Shown one piece after another: positions 9,538-17,216 of a stretch of DNA of 40,468 bases. The stretch is taken from assembly GCA_943329845.2 (NCBI GenBank), contig CALQFM020000034.1, positions 1 through 40,468 on the forward strand. Reading direction: 5' to 3'. Origin of the DNA: Candidatus Kuenenia stuttgartensis (GTDB lineage Bacteria; Pseudomonadota; Alphaproteobacteria; SMXS01). The notes under the pieces were generated by a model. It saw nothing but the letters and a program-made list of their open reading frames with translations. It made no database searches and had not been told where the DNA came from. Position numbers and translations under genes: made by a program. Positions within the stretch are counted from its first letter, which is position 1; each line of letters begins with the position of its first letter.

Positions 9538-10047
9538 TCACTGGGCCGCGGGCGGCGCGTCTTCCTCGCTGAAGCCGTCGTTGGACGCACTGACGACGAT
9601 GACCGCGCCGATGCCCAGCGCCAGCGCCATCAGGCCGTAGGTCCACCAGGGCGAGGGCTCGCCTTCGCTGCGATAGGCGAGGCGCTGCTCGGTCTCGCGC
9701 AGGCTGAGGCCGTTGACCTGCAGGTCCTCGAAGCCGTCCGGCGTGAACTTCAGGTCGGCCAGCGCCATCAGGTTGCGCCGCGTGTCGACATAGTTGGTCG
9801 AGACGCTGTCGGGCATCCGGGCCGCCAGGTTGACGCCGTACTTCACGTCGGCCTTGCGCAGATGGGCCGGGCCGCCGAACGGGATCCGCAGATAGGCCAT
9901 GCCGGCCACTTCGTCCTCGCCGAGCACGCCAGCCAGGGTGCTCTCCTGGGCCGCATAGAGGTTGCGCCATTCCTGCGCGATCACGGGCGTGGTCTGCGCC
10001 GCGACCAGCGCGACGGCGGTGGCCATGAGAGCGGTCTTGCGCAGCAT
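9538..10047 (-). CDS. Hypothetical exported protein with C-terminal membrane anchor
   Basis: 169 residues from the ATG at 10047, which is preceded by GGAG at 6 bases. A second ATG at 10065 lacks this site. The N-terminus MLRKTALMATAVALVAAQTTPVIAQ is a clear signal peptide with likely cleavage after AQ. A middle soluble part follows, then a hydrophobic segment (WWTYGLMALALGIGAVIVV) and a short acidic tail (GFSEEDAPP). It should therefore be periplasmic with a C-terminal inner-membrane anchor. I cannot name the family. It lies upstream of rpmJ on the same strand with about 100 bases between, so co-transcription is uncertain. Confidence 0.7.
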   Translation of the reverse strand: MLRKTALMATAVALVAAQTTPVIAQEWRNLYAAQESTLAGVLGEDEVAGMAYLRIPFGGPAHLRKADVKYGVNLAARMPDSVSTNYVDTRRNLMALADLKFTPDGFEDLQVNGLSLRETEQRLAYRSEGEPSPWWTYGLMALALGIGAVIVVSASNDGFSEEDAPPAAQ

Positions 10048-10157
10048 GAAGTACTCCGAATCCAACGGGTTGAGGCGCCGATAATACCGGTTTTCCCCGG
10101 CCTGTCATCCGCTTGCGGCGTGCCTGCCACCAGTTTGGCAGCGGCCTCGCGGCTGGG

Positions 10158-11606
10158 TCAGCGGCCGATCAGGAACCGGGTGATGCATTCGATGCGCGTG
10201 CCGAAGGGCGGCCATGCGGCCTTGTTGAAGGCGATGCGGCCCTGCTCCAGCACCGAGCGCGCGTGGCTGAAGGTACGGAATCCCGCCTCGCCGTGGTAGG
10301 CGCCGATGCCGCTGGCGCCGACGCCGCCGAAGGGCAGGTCCTCGACCGCCGCATGCAGCATGGTGTCGTTGACGGTCACACCGCCCGACAGCGTGCGGTC
10401 GATCACCCGGCGCTTCTCGTGGCTGTCGTTGGAGAAGTGATAGAGAGCCAGCGGCCGCTCATGGGCATTGATGTAGGAAATTGCCTCGTCGATTGTCCGG
10501 CAGGACTTCAGCGGGAGCACCGGACCAAACACTTCCTCGCGCATCACCGCCATGTCGTCGGTCGCCCGCAGGATCAGGGTCGGCGCCATCTTGCGCCCGC
10601 TTTCCAACGCCTCTCCCGACGGATTGACCTCGATGACCTCGGCGCCCCTGGCGCGCGCGTCGGCGACGAGCGCGCGCAGCCGCGCGTTATGCTGGTCGGA
10701 GACGATCGAGGAGTAGTCCGGATTGCCGGCCAGCGACGGGTACATGGCGGCCACCTGTCCGGCAAAGGCGGCGGCGAAGGCATCCATGCGGTGCTCGGGC
10801 ACGAAACCGTAGTCGGGGGCGATGCATGTCTGGCCCGCGTTGATCAGCTTGCCGAACGCGATGGCGCCCGCCGCCTTGCCCAAATCATAGCCCTCGCCGA
10901 TGATCACCGGGGACTTGCCGCCCAACTCCAGCGTCACCGGCACCAGGTTATCGGCGGCGGCCTTCATCACCTGGCGGCCCGTGGCCGTCGAACCGGTGAA
11001 CATCAGATGGTCGAACCGGCGCCGGGAGAAGGCGGCCGCCACGTCGGGCCCGCCAGTGATCACCGCTACCGTGTCCTGGTCGAACGCCTGGGCAAGCAGT
11101 TCCTTGATCAGCGCCGAAGCGTTGGGGGTCTGCTCGGGCGGCTTGATCATCAGCCGGTTGCCGGCGGCCAACGCCTGGGCAAGCGGCACCAGGCAAAGCT
11201 TGTAGGGATAGTTCCAGGGCGACATCACGCCCACCACGCCGAGCGGCTGGTAATTCACATAGGCCTTGGCGAAAGGCTGCTGCAGCCGATTGAGCGGTAC
11301 AGGGCGCGGCCTGACCCATTTTGGCAGGTGCTTGCGGGTGTGGCGCAGCACAAGCAGCGTGCCCAACGCCTCGGTCAGCATGGTCTCGTGGCGGCTGCGG
11401 TTGCCGAAGTCCGCGCTCAGCGCCTCGGCCATCCGCCCGTGGTTCTGCCGGATCAGGTCGTCGAGCGCGTCGAGATGACCCAGGCGCGCACGCAGGTCCG
11501 GCGCGCCGTGGTTGAGGAACGAGCGCCGCTGACCGGCCAGAACGGCCTCGATGGGTTCATCGAGCGCGCCGGCCCACCGATGGTTGTCAAAAGTTTGCAC
11601 ATTCAT
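10158..11606 (-). CDS. Coniferyl-aldehyde-dehydrogenase-type aldehyde dehydrogenase
   Basis: 482-residue NAD(P)-dependent aldehyde dehydrogenase oxidising an aldehyde to a carboxylic acid. Motifs are VMSPWNYPYKLCLVPLAQAL, FTGSTATGRQVM (nucleotide-binding loop), LELGGKSPVII (general-base glutamate), NAGQTCIAPDYGFV (catalytic cysteine) and FGGVGASGIGAYHGEAGFRT at the C-terminus. These features, and the short N-terminus without a long extension, fit the coniferyl aldehyde dehydrogenase (CalB-like) subfamily used for phenylpropanoids or medium-chain aldehydes. The ATG at 11606 (MNVQTFDN) is chosen because the open frame upstream runs antisense through the divergent thioesterase. The substrate cannot be read from the sequence. 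Confidence 0.92.
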   Translation of the reverse strand: MNVQTFDNHRWAGALDEPIEAVLAGQRRSFLNHGAPDLRARLGHLDALDDLIRQNHGRMAEALSADFGNRSRHETMLTEALGTLLVLRHTRKHLPKWVRPRPVPLNRLQQPFAKAYVNYQPLGVVGVMSPWNYPYKLCLVPLAQALAAGNRLMIKPPEQTPNASALIKELLAQAFDQDTVAVITGGPDVAAAFSRRRFDHLMFTGSTATGRQVMKAAADNLVPVTLELGGKSPVIIGEGYDLGKAAGAIAFGKLINAGQTCIAPDYGFVPEHRMDAFAAAFAGQVAAMYPSLAGNPDYSSIVSDQHNARLRALVADARARGAEVIEVNPSGEALESGRKMAPTLILRATDDMAVMREEVFGPVLPLKSCRTIDEAISYINAHERPLALYHFSNDSHEKRRVIDRTLSGGVTVNDTMLHAAVEDLPFGGVGASGIGAYHGEAGFRTFSHARSVLEQGRIAFNKAAWPPFGTRIECITRFLIGR

Positions 11607-11630
11607 TGTTGGAACAGTATCAGATGCGAC

Positions 11631-11645
11631 AGAGTTGCAAACTCT
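11631..11645. promoter_or_regulatory. Candidate operator in a divergent promoter region
   Basis: The perfect dyad AGAGTTGCAAACTCT (6-bp arms, 3-bp centre) lies in the 93-base gap between the divergent aldehyde dehydrogenase and thioesterase genes. It has the size and symmetry of a repressor site; no regulator gene is adjacent. Confidence 0.4.
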
Positions 11646-11699
11646 TTTGCAGTGCGAGGGAGCATTGCGCCAACGTGCGTCTTGCCCGAAAGTGCCCGC

Positions 11700-12143
11700 A
11701 TGGCCCGTTCCGACTTCAAATTCTACCACTGCATCCGCACCCGCTACGCCGAGGTCGACGCACAGGGCGTCGTGTTCAACGCCCACTACCTGACCTATTT
11801 CGACGTCGCTCACACCGAGTACATGCGGGCGATGCATTATGACTACAAAGGCGAGGTCGCCCGCACCGGCCTGGATTTCCACCTGGTGAAATCGCTCGTG
11901 GAATACCGCCAGCCTTTGGTGTTCGACCAGCAGATCGACGTCTGCGTGCGCGCCGCGCGCATCGGCCGCACCAGCGTCACCAACCTGTTCGAGATCCATC
12001 CGGCCGACACCGACGACCTGCTCGCCTCGGGCGAGACGGTGATGGTGTGTGCCGACCTGGCCAGCCACCGGCCCGTGCCGGTGATGCCCTCCTTCATCGA
12101 GGCCATGCGGCGGATCGAGGGCGACAACCTCGCTGGCGCGTAA
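11700..12143 (+). CDS. Acyl-CoA thioesterase, YbgC/4HBT hotdog family
   Basis: 147-residue single hotdog-fold thioesterase, hydrolysing acyl-CoA. The N-terminal signature TRYAEVDAQGVVFNAHYLTYFD contains the catalytic aspartate position of the 4-hydroxybenzoyl-CoA thioesterase/YbgC group (D-x-x-G-x-x-x-x-x-x-Y). The later LVEYRQPLVFDQQIDV and SGETVMVCAD segments fit the same fold. The start at 11700 gives MARSDFKFYHCIRTRY; the longer frame upstream is antisense to the aldehyde dehydrogenase. It is transcribed divergently from that gene, so the two may share regulation in an acyl or aromatic acid pathway. Confidence 0.88.
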   Translation: MARSDFKFYHCIRTRYAEVDAQGVVFNAHYLTYFDVAHTEYMRAMHYDYKGEVARTGLDFHLVKSLVEYRQPLVFDQQIDVCVRAARIGRTSVTNLFEIHPADTDDLLASGETVMVCADLASHRPVPVMPSFIEAMRRIEGDNLAGA

Positions 12144-12161
12144 GGCGCCGCTCGCCCTTCG

Positions 12162-12782
12162 TCAGGCCCGGGATGAACGGCGGAGCCGCTCGAAGGCCGC
12201 GCGCACCAACGGCAGCCGGTCATTGCCGAAATACATGTCGGTATCGTTGACGAACATGGTCGGCGAGCCGAAGCCGCCCCGGTCGATGACGTCCTGGGTA
12301 TTGGCCTTCAGCCGGTCCTTGATGTCCTGCCTGGCGATGCCGTCGAAGAAGCGGGTCCGGTCCAGGCCGGTTTCTGCGACGATATCGGCCAGCACCGCGT
12401 CGTCGTTGATGTCGCGGTTCTCACCCCAATAGGCGTGGAAAACCCGCGATGCGAACGGCACCAGCCTGCCGTCCCCGGCAGCGACGAGGCAGCCGCGCAT
12501 CGCCTTGACGCTGTTGATCGGGAAGATCGTCGGCCAGTTGATCTCGATGCCGGCGACCCGCGCCCAGTCATAGAGGTCCTTGCGCGAATACCTTGCCTTG
12601 GCGGGCACCGGGTTCTCCCGGTTGCGGTAGACGCTGTCGTTGACCGCGTTGAAGATGCCGCCCACCAGGATCGGCTTCCACTCGATGTCGACGCCGAACT
12701 CCGCCGCGATCGGCTGGACGTTGACGAAGGCCAGATAGGTCCACGGGCTGGAACAGTCGAAGAAGAATTCGAACCTGATCAT
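12162..12782 (-). CDS. DsbA-family 2-hydroxychromene-2-carboxylate isomerase
   Basis: 206-residue thioredoxin-fold (DsbA/kappa-GST) protein. The N-terminus MIRFEFFFDCSSPWTYLA is the 2-hydroxychromene-2-carboxylate isomerase signature, with serine (CSSP) at the active site in place of the CxxC of oxidoreductases. The C-terminal GGFGSPTMFVNDTDMYFGNDR is also typical, including the cis-proline SPT. Such enzymes isomerise ring-cleavage products of naphthalene-type aromatics using glutathione, but many homologues have unknown substrates. Its ATG overlaps the stop of the upstream MFS gene (ATGA), so the pair is translationally coupled, which suggests import plus catabolism of one compound. Confidence 0.88.
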   Translation of the reverse strand: MIRFEFFFDCSSPWTYLAFVNVQPIAAEFGVDIEWKPILVGGIFNAVNDSVYRNRENPVPAKARYSRKDLYDWARVAGIEINWPTIFPINSVKAMRGCLVAAGDGRLVPFASRVFHAYWGENRDINDDAVLADIVAETGLDRTRFFDGIARQDIKDRLKANTQDVIDRGGFGSPTMFVNDTDMYFGNDRLPLVRAAFERLRRSSRA

Positions 12783-14026
12783 GGCGCGTTCTCCCGAAGA
12801 TGGGGCTGTTCCCAATATTTGTAGACGACCAGCCAGACCAGCACGGCGCTGGAGCCGAGGTAGCCCGCGCTGATCCAGGCAAGCAGGCTGACCGAGGCGC
12901 CGTGGTCGAAGGCGAGGCCCATCACGTAAGGCGACAGCGCCGTGGCCAGCATGCCCAGGCTGCTCATGATGGCGCGCACCGATCCCACATGGCGCGGTCC
13001 GAACATCTCGGTCCAGAACGCGGTGCCGGCCGGGATGCCGAAGCCCAGCGTGATGCCCGACAATCCTAGGTAAAGCCAGGCGGCGATCGGGTGGCTGGTC
13101 AGCGCCAGCGACATCATGCCGGCCATGAAGGGCAGCGTGTTCCAGGCGATCATCTTGCGCGCGCCGACCCGGTCGACCAGCGGCCCGGCGACGATCGAGC
13201 AGAGGAATGCGACGCCGGCATAGGCGATGAACGCCTTGGGCTGCAGCCCCATGGGCCAGCCCTGCAGCCGCGCCACGTGCTGCTGATGGAAGATGAAGCC
13301 GGTCAGGATGAACGGCATGGTCATCGCCGACGGCAGCATCAGATAGAAGCGGATGTCGCGCAGCAGCACCCGGCGCGCCCAGCCGCTTTTCTGGTCGGCG
13401 GTCTGCTGGCCTTCCTCGCTGTTGCGCAGGAATTCCTCGTGGCGCTCCTTGTGGCCGACCAGCAGCCACAGCATCATCGGGATCAGCGTGACGGTCAGGA
13501 ACAGGGCGCTCCAGTGCCAGGCGTCGCGCCAGCCCAGATGGCTGTTCAGCGTCTTGGCCATCACCGGAAAGGTCGCCTGGGCGAGCGCCATGCCGAACGA
13601 CGCGACCGAGATCGCCTTGCCCCGCTCCTTGTCGAAATAGCGGGCCATGGAGGTGAACGAGGCGTGCATCATTAGCCCCTGCCCGGAGATGCGCAGCAGG
13701 AAGAAGGCCAGCATCAGGGTCGGGATCGAGTTGGCCGTCGACATCGAGAAGCAGCCGGCGATCAGGGTGACGCAGATCAGGAAGGTGAAGGTGCGCAGGT
13801 CCACGTCATCGATCTTGCGTCCGGCCCACATCATCAGCACGCCGGCGACGCCGGTGGCGAGCGAGAACAGCAGGCCGATGTCGCCGTGGCTCAGGTTGAA
13901 CGACTGGCGCACCGAATCGGTATAGGGGCCGAAATAGTACGTCTGCCCGAAGCCGGAAAAGAACAGCATCATGAACCCGTAGGCCAGGAAGCGCGGGTTC
14001 GACAGGATGAAGGCCAGATAATTCAT
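12779..14026 (-). CDS. MFS transporter coupled to a DsbA-like isomerase
   Basis: 415-residue major facilitator protein with about 12 hydrophobic segments. The first is FLAYGFMMLFFSGFGQTYYFGPY, and the loop after TM2 reads MWAGRKIDDVDLR. FGIPAGTAFWTEMFGPRHVGSVRA is in the second half. It lacks a signature that would name its substrate; the pattern resembles MFS proteins of the oxalate/formate or monocarboxylate type. Start ATG at 14026. It is translated together with the downstream isomerase (4-base overlap). A dyad-symmetric sequence lies in the divergent gap upstream (14098-14145). Confidence 0.85.
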   Translation of the reverse strand: MNYLAFILSNPRFLAYGFMMLFFSGFGQTYYFGPYTDSVRQSFNLSHGDIGLLFSLATGVAGVLMMWAGRKIDDVDLRTFTFLICVTLIAGCFSMSTANSIPTLMLAFFLLRISGQGLMMHASFTSMARYFDKERGKAISVASFGMALAQATFPVMAKTLNSHLGWRDAWHWSALFLTVTLIPMMLWLLVGHKERHEEFLRNSEEGQQTADQKSGWARRVLLRDIRFYLMLPSAMTMPFILTGFIFHQQHVARLQGWPMGLQPKAFIAYAGVAFLCSIVAGPLVDRVGARKMIAWNTLPFMAGMMSLALTSHPIAAWLYLGLSGITLGFGIPAGTAFWTEMFGPRHVGSVRAIMSSLGMLATALSPYVMGLAFDHGASVSLLAWISAGYLGSSAVLVWLVVYKYWEQPHLRENAP

Positions 14027-14097
14027 CGAGCGCCCCTCCCCGTGGGCGCGGCCGTTGTGGCATCGGCATCAAGGAGTCTACATAGGTCCACAGGCTA

Positions 14098-14145
14098 GAT
14101 CATCCTGCATTCAGGCAAAATTGGCCGCATGCAGGAAAGATGATC
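14098..14145. promoter_or_regulatory. Interrupted dyad between MFS and MaoC genes
   Basis: The arms GATCATCCTGCAT (14098-14110) and ATGCAGG-AAAG-ATGATC (14129-14145) are inverted copies apart from a 4-base insertion. They are centred in the divergent gap between the MFS transporter and the MaoC hydratase. It may be an operator or a hairpin in the MaoC leader. Confidence 0.35.
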
Positions 14146-14182
14146 GATCCTGAAGTTCTAGCTGCATGGGAAGGCGAAGGCC

Positions 14183-14641
14183 ATGACCGACTGGCGGTAT
14201 TTCGAGGATCTGGCGGTGGGCGAAACCGTGGAATCCGAGCCCTTCACGCTGGAGCGGAGCGAGATGATCGCCTTCGCCTCGCGCTACGATCCGCAATATT
14301 TCCACAACGACGAAGCCGCGGCCGCCGACCATCCGGTGTTTCAGGGCATCACCGCCAGCGGCATCTACACGGCGGCGATCTGGCGGCTGCTCGACCACCA
14401 AGTGTTCGGCGACGTGCATTGGGTCTGCGGCATCGGTTGGGACCAAGTGCGCTGGCGCAAGCCGCTGAAGCCCGGCGACCGGGTGCGCGCCTGGGCCGAG
14501 ATCCTGGAGAAGCGGCCGTGGAAGAAACGCACCGACATCGGCCGCGTCACCATCCGCCACGAGTTGCGCAACGATGCCGGTGAGGCCGTCTTTCACTTCC
14601 TCGGCGACAGCCTCGTGCACAAGCGGCCGGTCGCCGCCTAG
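14183..14641 (+). CDS. MaoC-like (R)-specific enoyl-CoA hydratase family protein
   Basis: 152-residue MaoC dehydratase-domain protein. MTDWRYFEDLAVGETVESEP is the standard N-terminus, and FASRYDPQYFHNDEAAA carries the Asp-x4-His hydratase motif, followed by GITASGIYTAAIWRLL. It should hydrate an enoyl-CoA or a related thioester. It is a single gene on the plus strand, divergent from the MFS-isomerase pair. It ends by sharing a CTAG tetranucleotide with the stop of the ArsC-like gene on the other strand. Substrate unknown. Confidence 0.9.
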   Translation: MTDWRYFEDLAVGETVESEPFTLERSEMIAFASRYDPQYFHNDEAAAADHPVFQGITASGIYTAAIWRLLDHQVFGDVHWVCGIGWDQVRWRKPLKPGDRVRAWAEILEKRPWKKRTDIGRVTIRHELRNDAGEAVFHFLGDSLVHKRPVAA

Positions 14642-15162
14642 CCCTTGCGCGACGCGTGCTGGGCGGACATTTCACCCACCTTGTCCTCCAGGCTCAGCCG
14701 GTCGAGTGACGCGTGCGGCAGGCTGACGAAGGTGGACAGCAGCACGTTGATGTCCTTGTAGGTCTCGGCGAATTCGGCGGCGATCTCCGCCTCGTTGTAC
14801 TCGCCCGACTCGAATCTTGCCGGGTCGGGGAAGGTCCACTGGGCGGTCACCGGGTGGCCGGGCCATTGCGGCATGGGCTCGCCGGCGGCGCTGTCGCACA
14901 GCGTGATGATGAAGTCGAACGCCTGCGCGTCCGGTCCGCTGAACTCCTCGATCGACTTGGACCGCAGCCCCTCGACCGGATACTTCATCTGCTGAAGCAG
15001 GCTGAGGGCGCGCGGATCGATGGAGCCCTTGGGCTTGGTGCCCGCGCTGTAGCCCTTGAACTTGCCCTGGCCAAGCTTGTTGAGGATGGCCTCGGCGATG
15101 ATGCTGCGCGCCGAATTGCGGGTGCACAGGAACAACACGTCGTAGACACCGTCTCTGGGCAT
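14638..15162 (-). CDS. ArsC-like low-molecular-weight phosphatase-fold protein
   Basis: 174 residues from the ATG at 15162 (MPRDGVYDVLFLCTRNSARS). The CTRNSAR loop is the Cys-x5-Arg phosphate-binding site of low-molecular-weight tyrosine phosphatases and thioredoxin-type arsenate reductases. FDFIITLCDSAAGEPMPQWPG, with the later conserved cysteine, and HPVTAQWTFPDPARF match the arsenate-reductase branch. No arsR, arsB or acr3 is nearby, so a role in arsenic resistance is unproven. It may be a phosphatase or reductase for another oxyanion. A further ATG at 15180 is possible but adds only six residues. Confidence 0.85.
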   Translation of the reverse strand: MPRDGVYDVLFLCTRNSARSIIAEAILNKLGQGKFKGYSAGTKPKGSIDPRALSLLQQMKYPVEGLRSKSIEEFSGPDAQAFDFIITLCDSAAGEPMPQWPGHPVTAQWTFPDPARFESGEYNEAEIAAEFAETYKDINVLLSTFVSLPHASLDRLSLEDKVGEMSAQHASRKG

Positions 15163-15319
15163 ACTTCCTCCTGTTGGCAACAGCTATGCGGGCCGCCGAG
15201 GCGACCGCCGTTTCCGGCGCATGGTTTCGAAACCGCAGCGTCGATGCCAGTGAACTTTTTCTGACAGCGCTCGCGGCGCTCGCCGCGCCCTGTCCGCTCC
15301 AGCAGGTAGTTAGGGCCTC

Positions 15320-16987
15320 TCAGACGATCATGCCGGCCCGCGCGGCGGTATAGGCGCCGCCGCTCACGGTCATCTGGCCGTTGACGATCACCGTGTCGAT
15401 GCCCGTGGGGTGGCGGATGTAGCGGTTGGCGTTCCCCGGCACGTCGTGGACGAAGATCTCCTCGCCCCGGTCGATGGTGGCCGGGTCGAACACCACGATG
15501 TCGGCGGCCATGCCGGGTTGCAGCAGGCCCCGGTCGGCGATGCCCCACGCCTGCGCCACCTCCTGGGTCATGCGGTGGACGGCGCGCTCCAGGGTCATGT
15601 CGCCCCGCTCGCGGACGTGGCGCGACAGCATGTAGCAGGTGTCGCCCGCGCCGCAGAACTGGGCGATGTGGGCGCCCGCGTCCGATGCGCCGACCAAGCA
15701 GGCCGGATGGTCGAGGATCTTCGCCACGAAATTCGCATCGCCGTGGATCGCGCCTACCAGCTGGAACTCGGCGTCCAGGCCGTCGCGAAGGGCGATGTCG
15801 ATCATGGCTCGCGGCATGGGAACGCCCAGTTCGTTGGCCACCTCGTGCAGCCCCCGGCCCTCGTAGGGCTTGTTGTCCGGATGGGTCACCCGGCCCACGC
15901 GCAGCGCGCCGAACGCCGCCATGATCGGTCCGGCGCTCATCTCCTTGATCAGCACTTCTTGGGTGGCGGGGTCCGAGAAATACGCCAGCCGGTCCTTCAG
16001 GGGCATCTTCAGCGCCTTTGCCCAGGCCGGCATGGACAGCAGCAGGAACGAGTTCTCGGAGAGCCGCATGTTGAGGTCGAACGGCCGCGGCATGGACTGG
16101 CCGTAGACGTTGGCGCCGCCCGCGCGCACGGCGGCCAGCCGGTCCAGTGAATCCTGCCACAGCGTGCCCAGGGGGCTGTAGACGATGGGCGCCAGGGTGC
16201 ACATCACGCCGGTCGCGCGCGAGATTTCGGCGAGCTCGTCGATGCAGTCGAGCTGCTTCACCGGATCGAGGAAGAACGGCACGGTCTGCATCACGCCGCG
16301 GCCGGTGTCGGCCATGGCCTGGGCCAGCGCCAGCTTCTCGCGCATGTCGGCGAAGCGGCTGGGCACCGGCTTCATGTTCTCGTCCACGTCGATGTACGAC
16401 GTCGACAGGCCGATGGCGCCCGCGTTCATGGCGTCTTTCAGCAGCCGCACCATCTCGGCGATTTCAGCGTCGGTGGCGATCCGCTCCTGCGCGGCCTCGC
16501 CCATGACGTAGAGCCGCAGCACCGAATGGCCGACCAGCGCGCCCACATTGATGCCCAGGCCCGGGCGGATATGGTCCAGATAGTCGGGAAAGCTCTCCCA
16601 CGACCACGGCACGCCGGCCTCGAAGGTGGCGTCGCCGATATCCTCGATCACCCGGAACATGCTGATCAGCTTCTTCGCCGCCGCCTGATCGCGGATCGGC
16701 GCGACCGACAGCGAGCAGTTGCCGATCACTACCGTCGTGCAGCCATGCTCCAGCGACGGCGTCGCCAGCCGGTCCCAGCACAATTGTGGATCGTAATGGG
16801 TGTGGATGTCGATGAAGCCGGGCGCGACGGCCCGGCCAGCGGCGTCGATGGTCTGTTTCGCGCTGCCGGCGAAGCTGCCGACGGCGATGATCCTGCCGTC
16901 CGCCATCGCCACGTCGCCCTTGAAGGGCGCGCCGCCCGATCCGTCGACGATCAGTCCGTTCCTGATCAGAATGTCCGCCTGCGCCAT
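15320..16987 (-). CDS. N-acyl-D-amino-acid deacylase family amidohydrolase
   Basis: 555-residue metal-dependent amidohydrolase of the D-aminoacylase/DAN-hydrolase group. DILIRNGLIVDGSG and VAPGFIDIHTHYDPQLCWD give the HxH metal site. GNCSLSVAP, the metal-binding aspartate region SDAGAHIAQF and GLLQPGMAADIVVFDP at the C-terminus follow in order. These enzymes cleave N-acyl-D-amino acids or related ureido compounds; many homologues have unknown substrates. The ATG at 16987 has GGGGAG seven bases upstream; two further upstream starts (to 17026) lack this. A palindrome just upstream (17006-17023) suggests repression at the promoter. Confidence 0.9.
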   Translation of the reverse strand: MAQADILIRNGLIVDGSGGAPFKGDVAMADGRIIAVGSFAGSAKQTIDAAGRAVAPGFIDIHTHYDPQLCWDRLATPSLEHGCTTVVIGNCSLSVAPIRDQAAAKKLISMFRVIEDIGDATFEAGVPWSWESFPDYLDHIRPGLGINVGALVGHSVLRLYVMGEAAQERIATDAEIAEMVRLLKDAMNAGAIGLSTSYIDVDENMKPVPSRFADMREKLALAQAMADTGRGVMQTVPFFLDPVKQLDCIDELAEISRATGVMCTLAPIVYSPLGTLWQDSLDRLAAVRAGGANVYGQSMPRPFDLNMRLSENSFLLLSMPAWAKALKMPLKDRLAYFSDPATQEVLIKEMSAGPIMAAFGALRVGRVTHPDNKPYEGRGLHEVANELGVPMPRAMIDIALRDGLDAEFQLVGAIHGDANFVAKILDHPACLVGASDAGAHIAQFCGAGDTCYMLSRHVRERGDMTLERAVHRMTQEVAQAWGIADRGLLQPGMAADIVVFDPATIDRGEEIFVHDVPGNANRYIRHPTGIDTVIVNGQMTVSGGAYTAARAGMIV

Positions 16988-17005
16988 CCCGCGTCTCCCC
17001 AACGC

Positions 17006-17023
17006 TGTTACCATATGGTTACA
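17006..17023. promoter_or_regulatory. Operator-like palindrome before the D-aminoacylase
   Basis: TGTTACCATATGGTTACA has a perfect 10-bp centre (ACCATATGGT) and matching TGT/ACA ends, with one unmatched position per arm. It lies 19 to 36 bases before the deacylase start codon and so probably overlaps its promoter or leader. The form is typical of TetR- or GntR-type sites; no regulator gene is near. Confidence 0.5.
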
Positions 17024-17080
17024 CACGATAGAGCGCCGGGTTGCGGCGGTAAACGGGCAAAATGGATAGTTCTAAGCCTC

Positions 17081-17213
17081 CTCGCCCTCTGGGAGAGAAA
17101 GGGGCCCGCGCCCGCAGGGCGTGGGAAGGTGAGGGGCGATGTGCGGGCAAGGGCAAAGGCGGTGTTTGATTCCGGCAACGCCCCTCACCATACCCTCTCC
17201 CAGAGGGAGAGGG
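17081..17213. repeat. Palindromic intergenic repeat, copy 1
   Basis: Two modules. Module B (17081-17138) begins CTCGCCCTCTGGGAGAG and ends GGTGAGGGGCG. Module A (17179-17213) begins CGCCCCTCACC and ends CCCTCTCCCAGAGGGAGAGG. The end of B and the start of A are inverted copies, so the spacer is the loop of a large hairpin. Both modules recur at 23942-24058 in the opposite order. It lies directly downstream of the succinate-semialdehyde-type dehydrogenase stop. Confidence 0.85.
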
Positions 17214-17216
17214 TTC

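Noticed and set aside
14638-15162. Arsenic resistance operon
   Set aside because: Only the ArsC-like gene is present; no arsR, arsB, acr3 or arsH neighbour.
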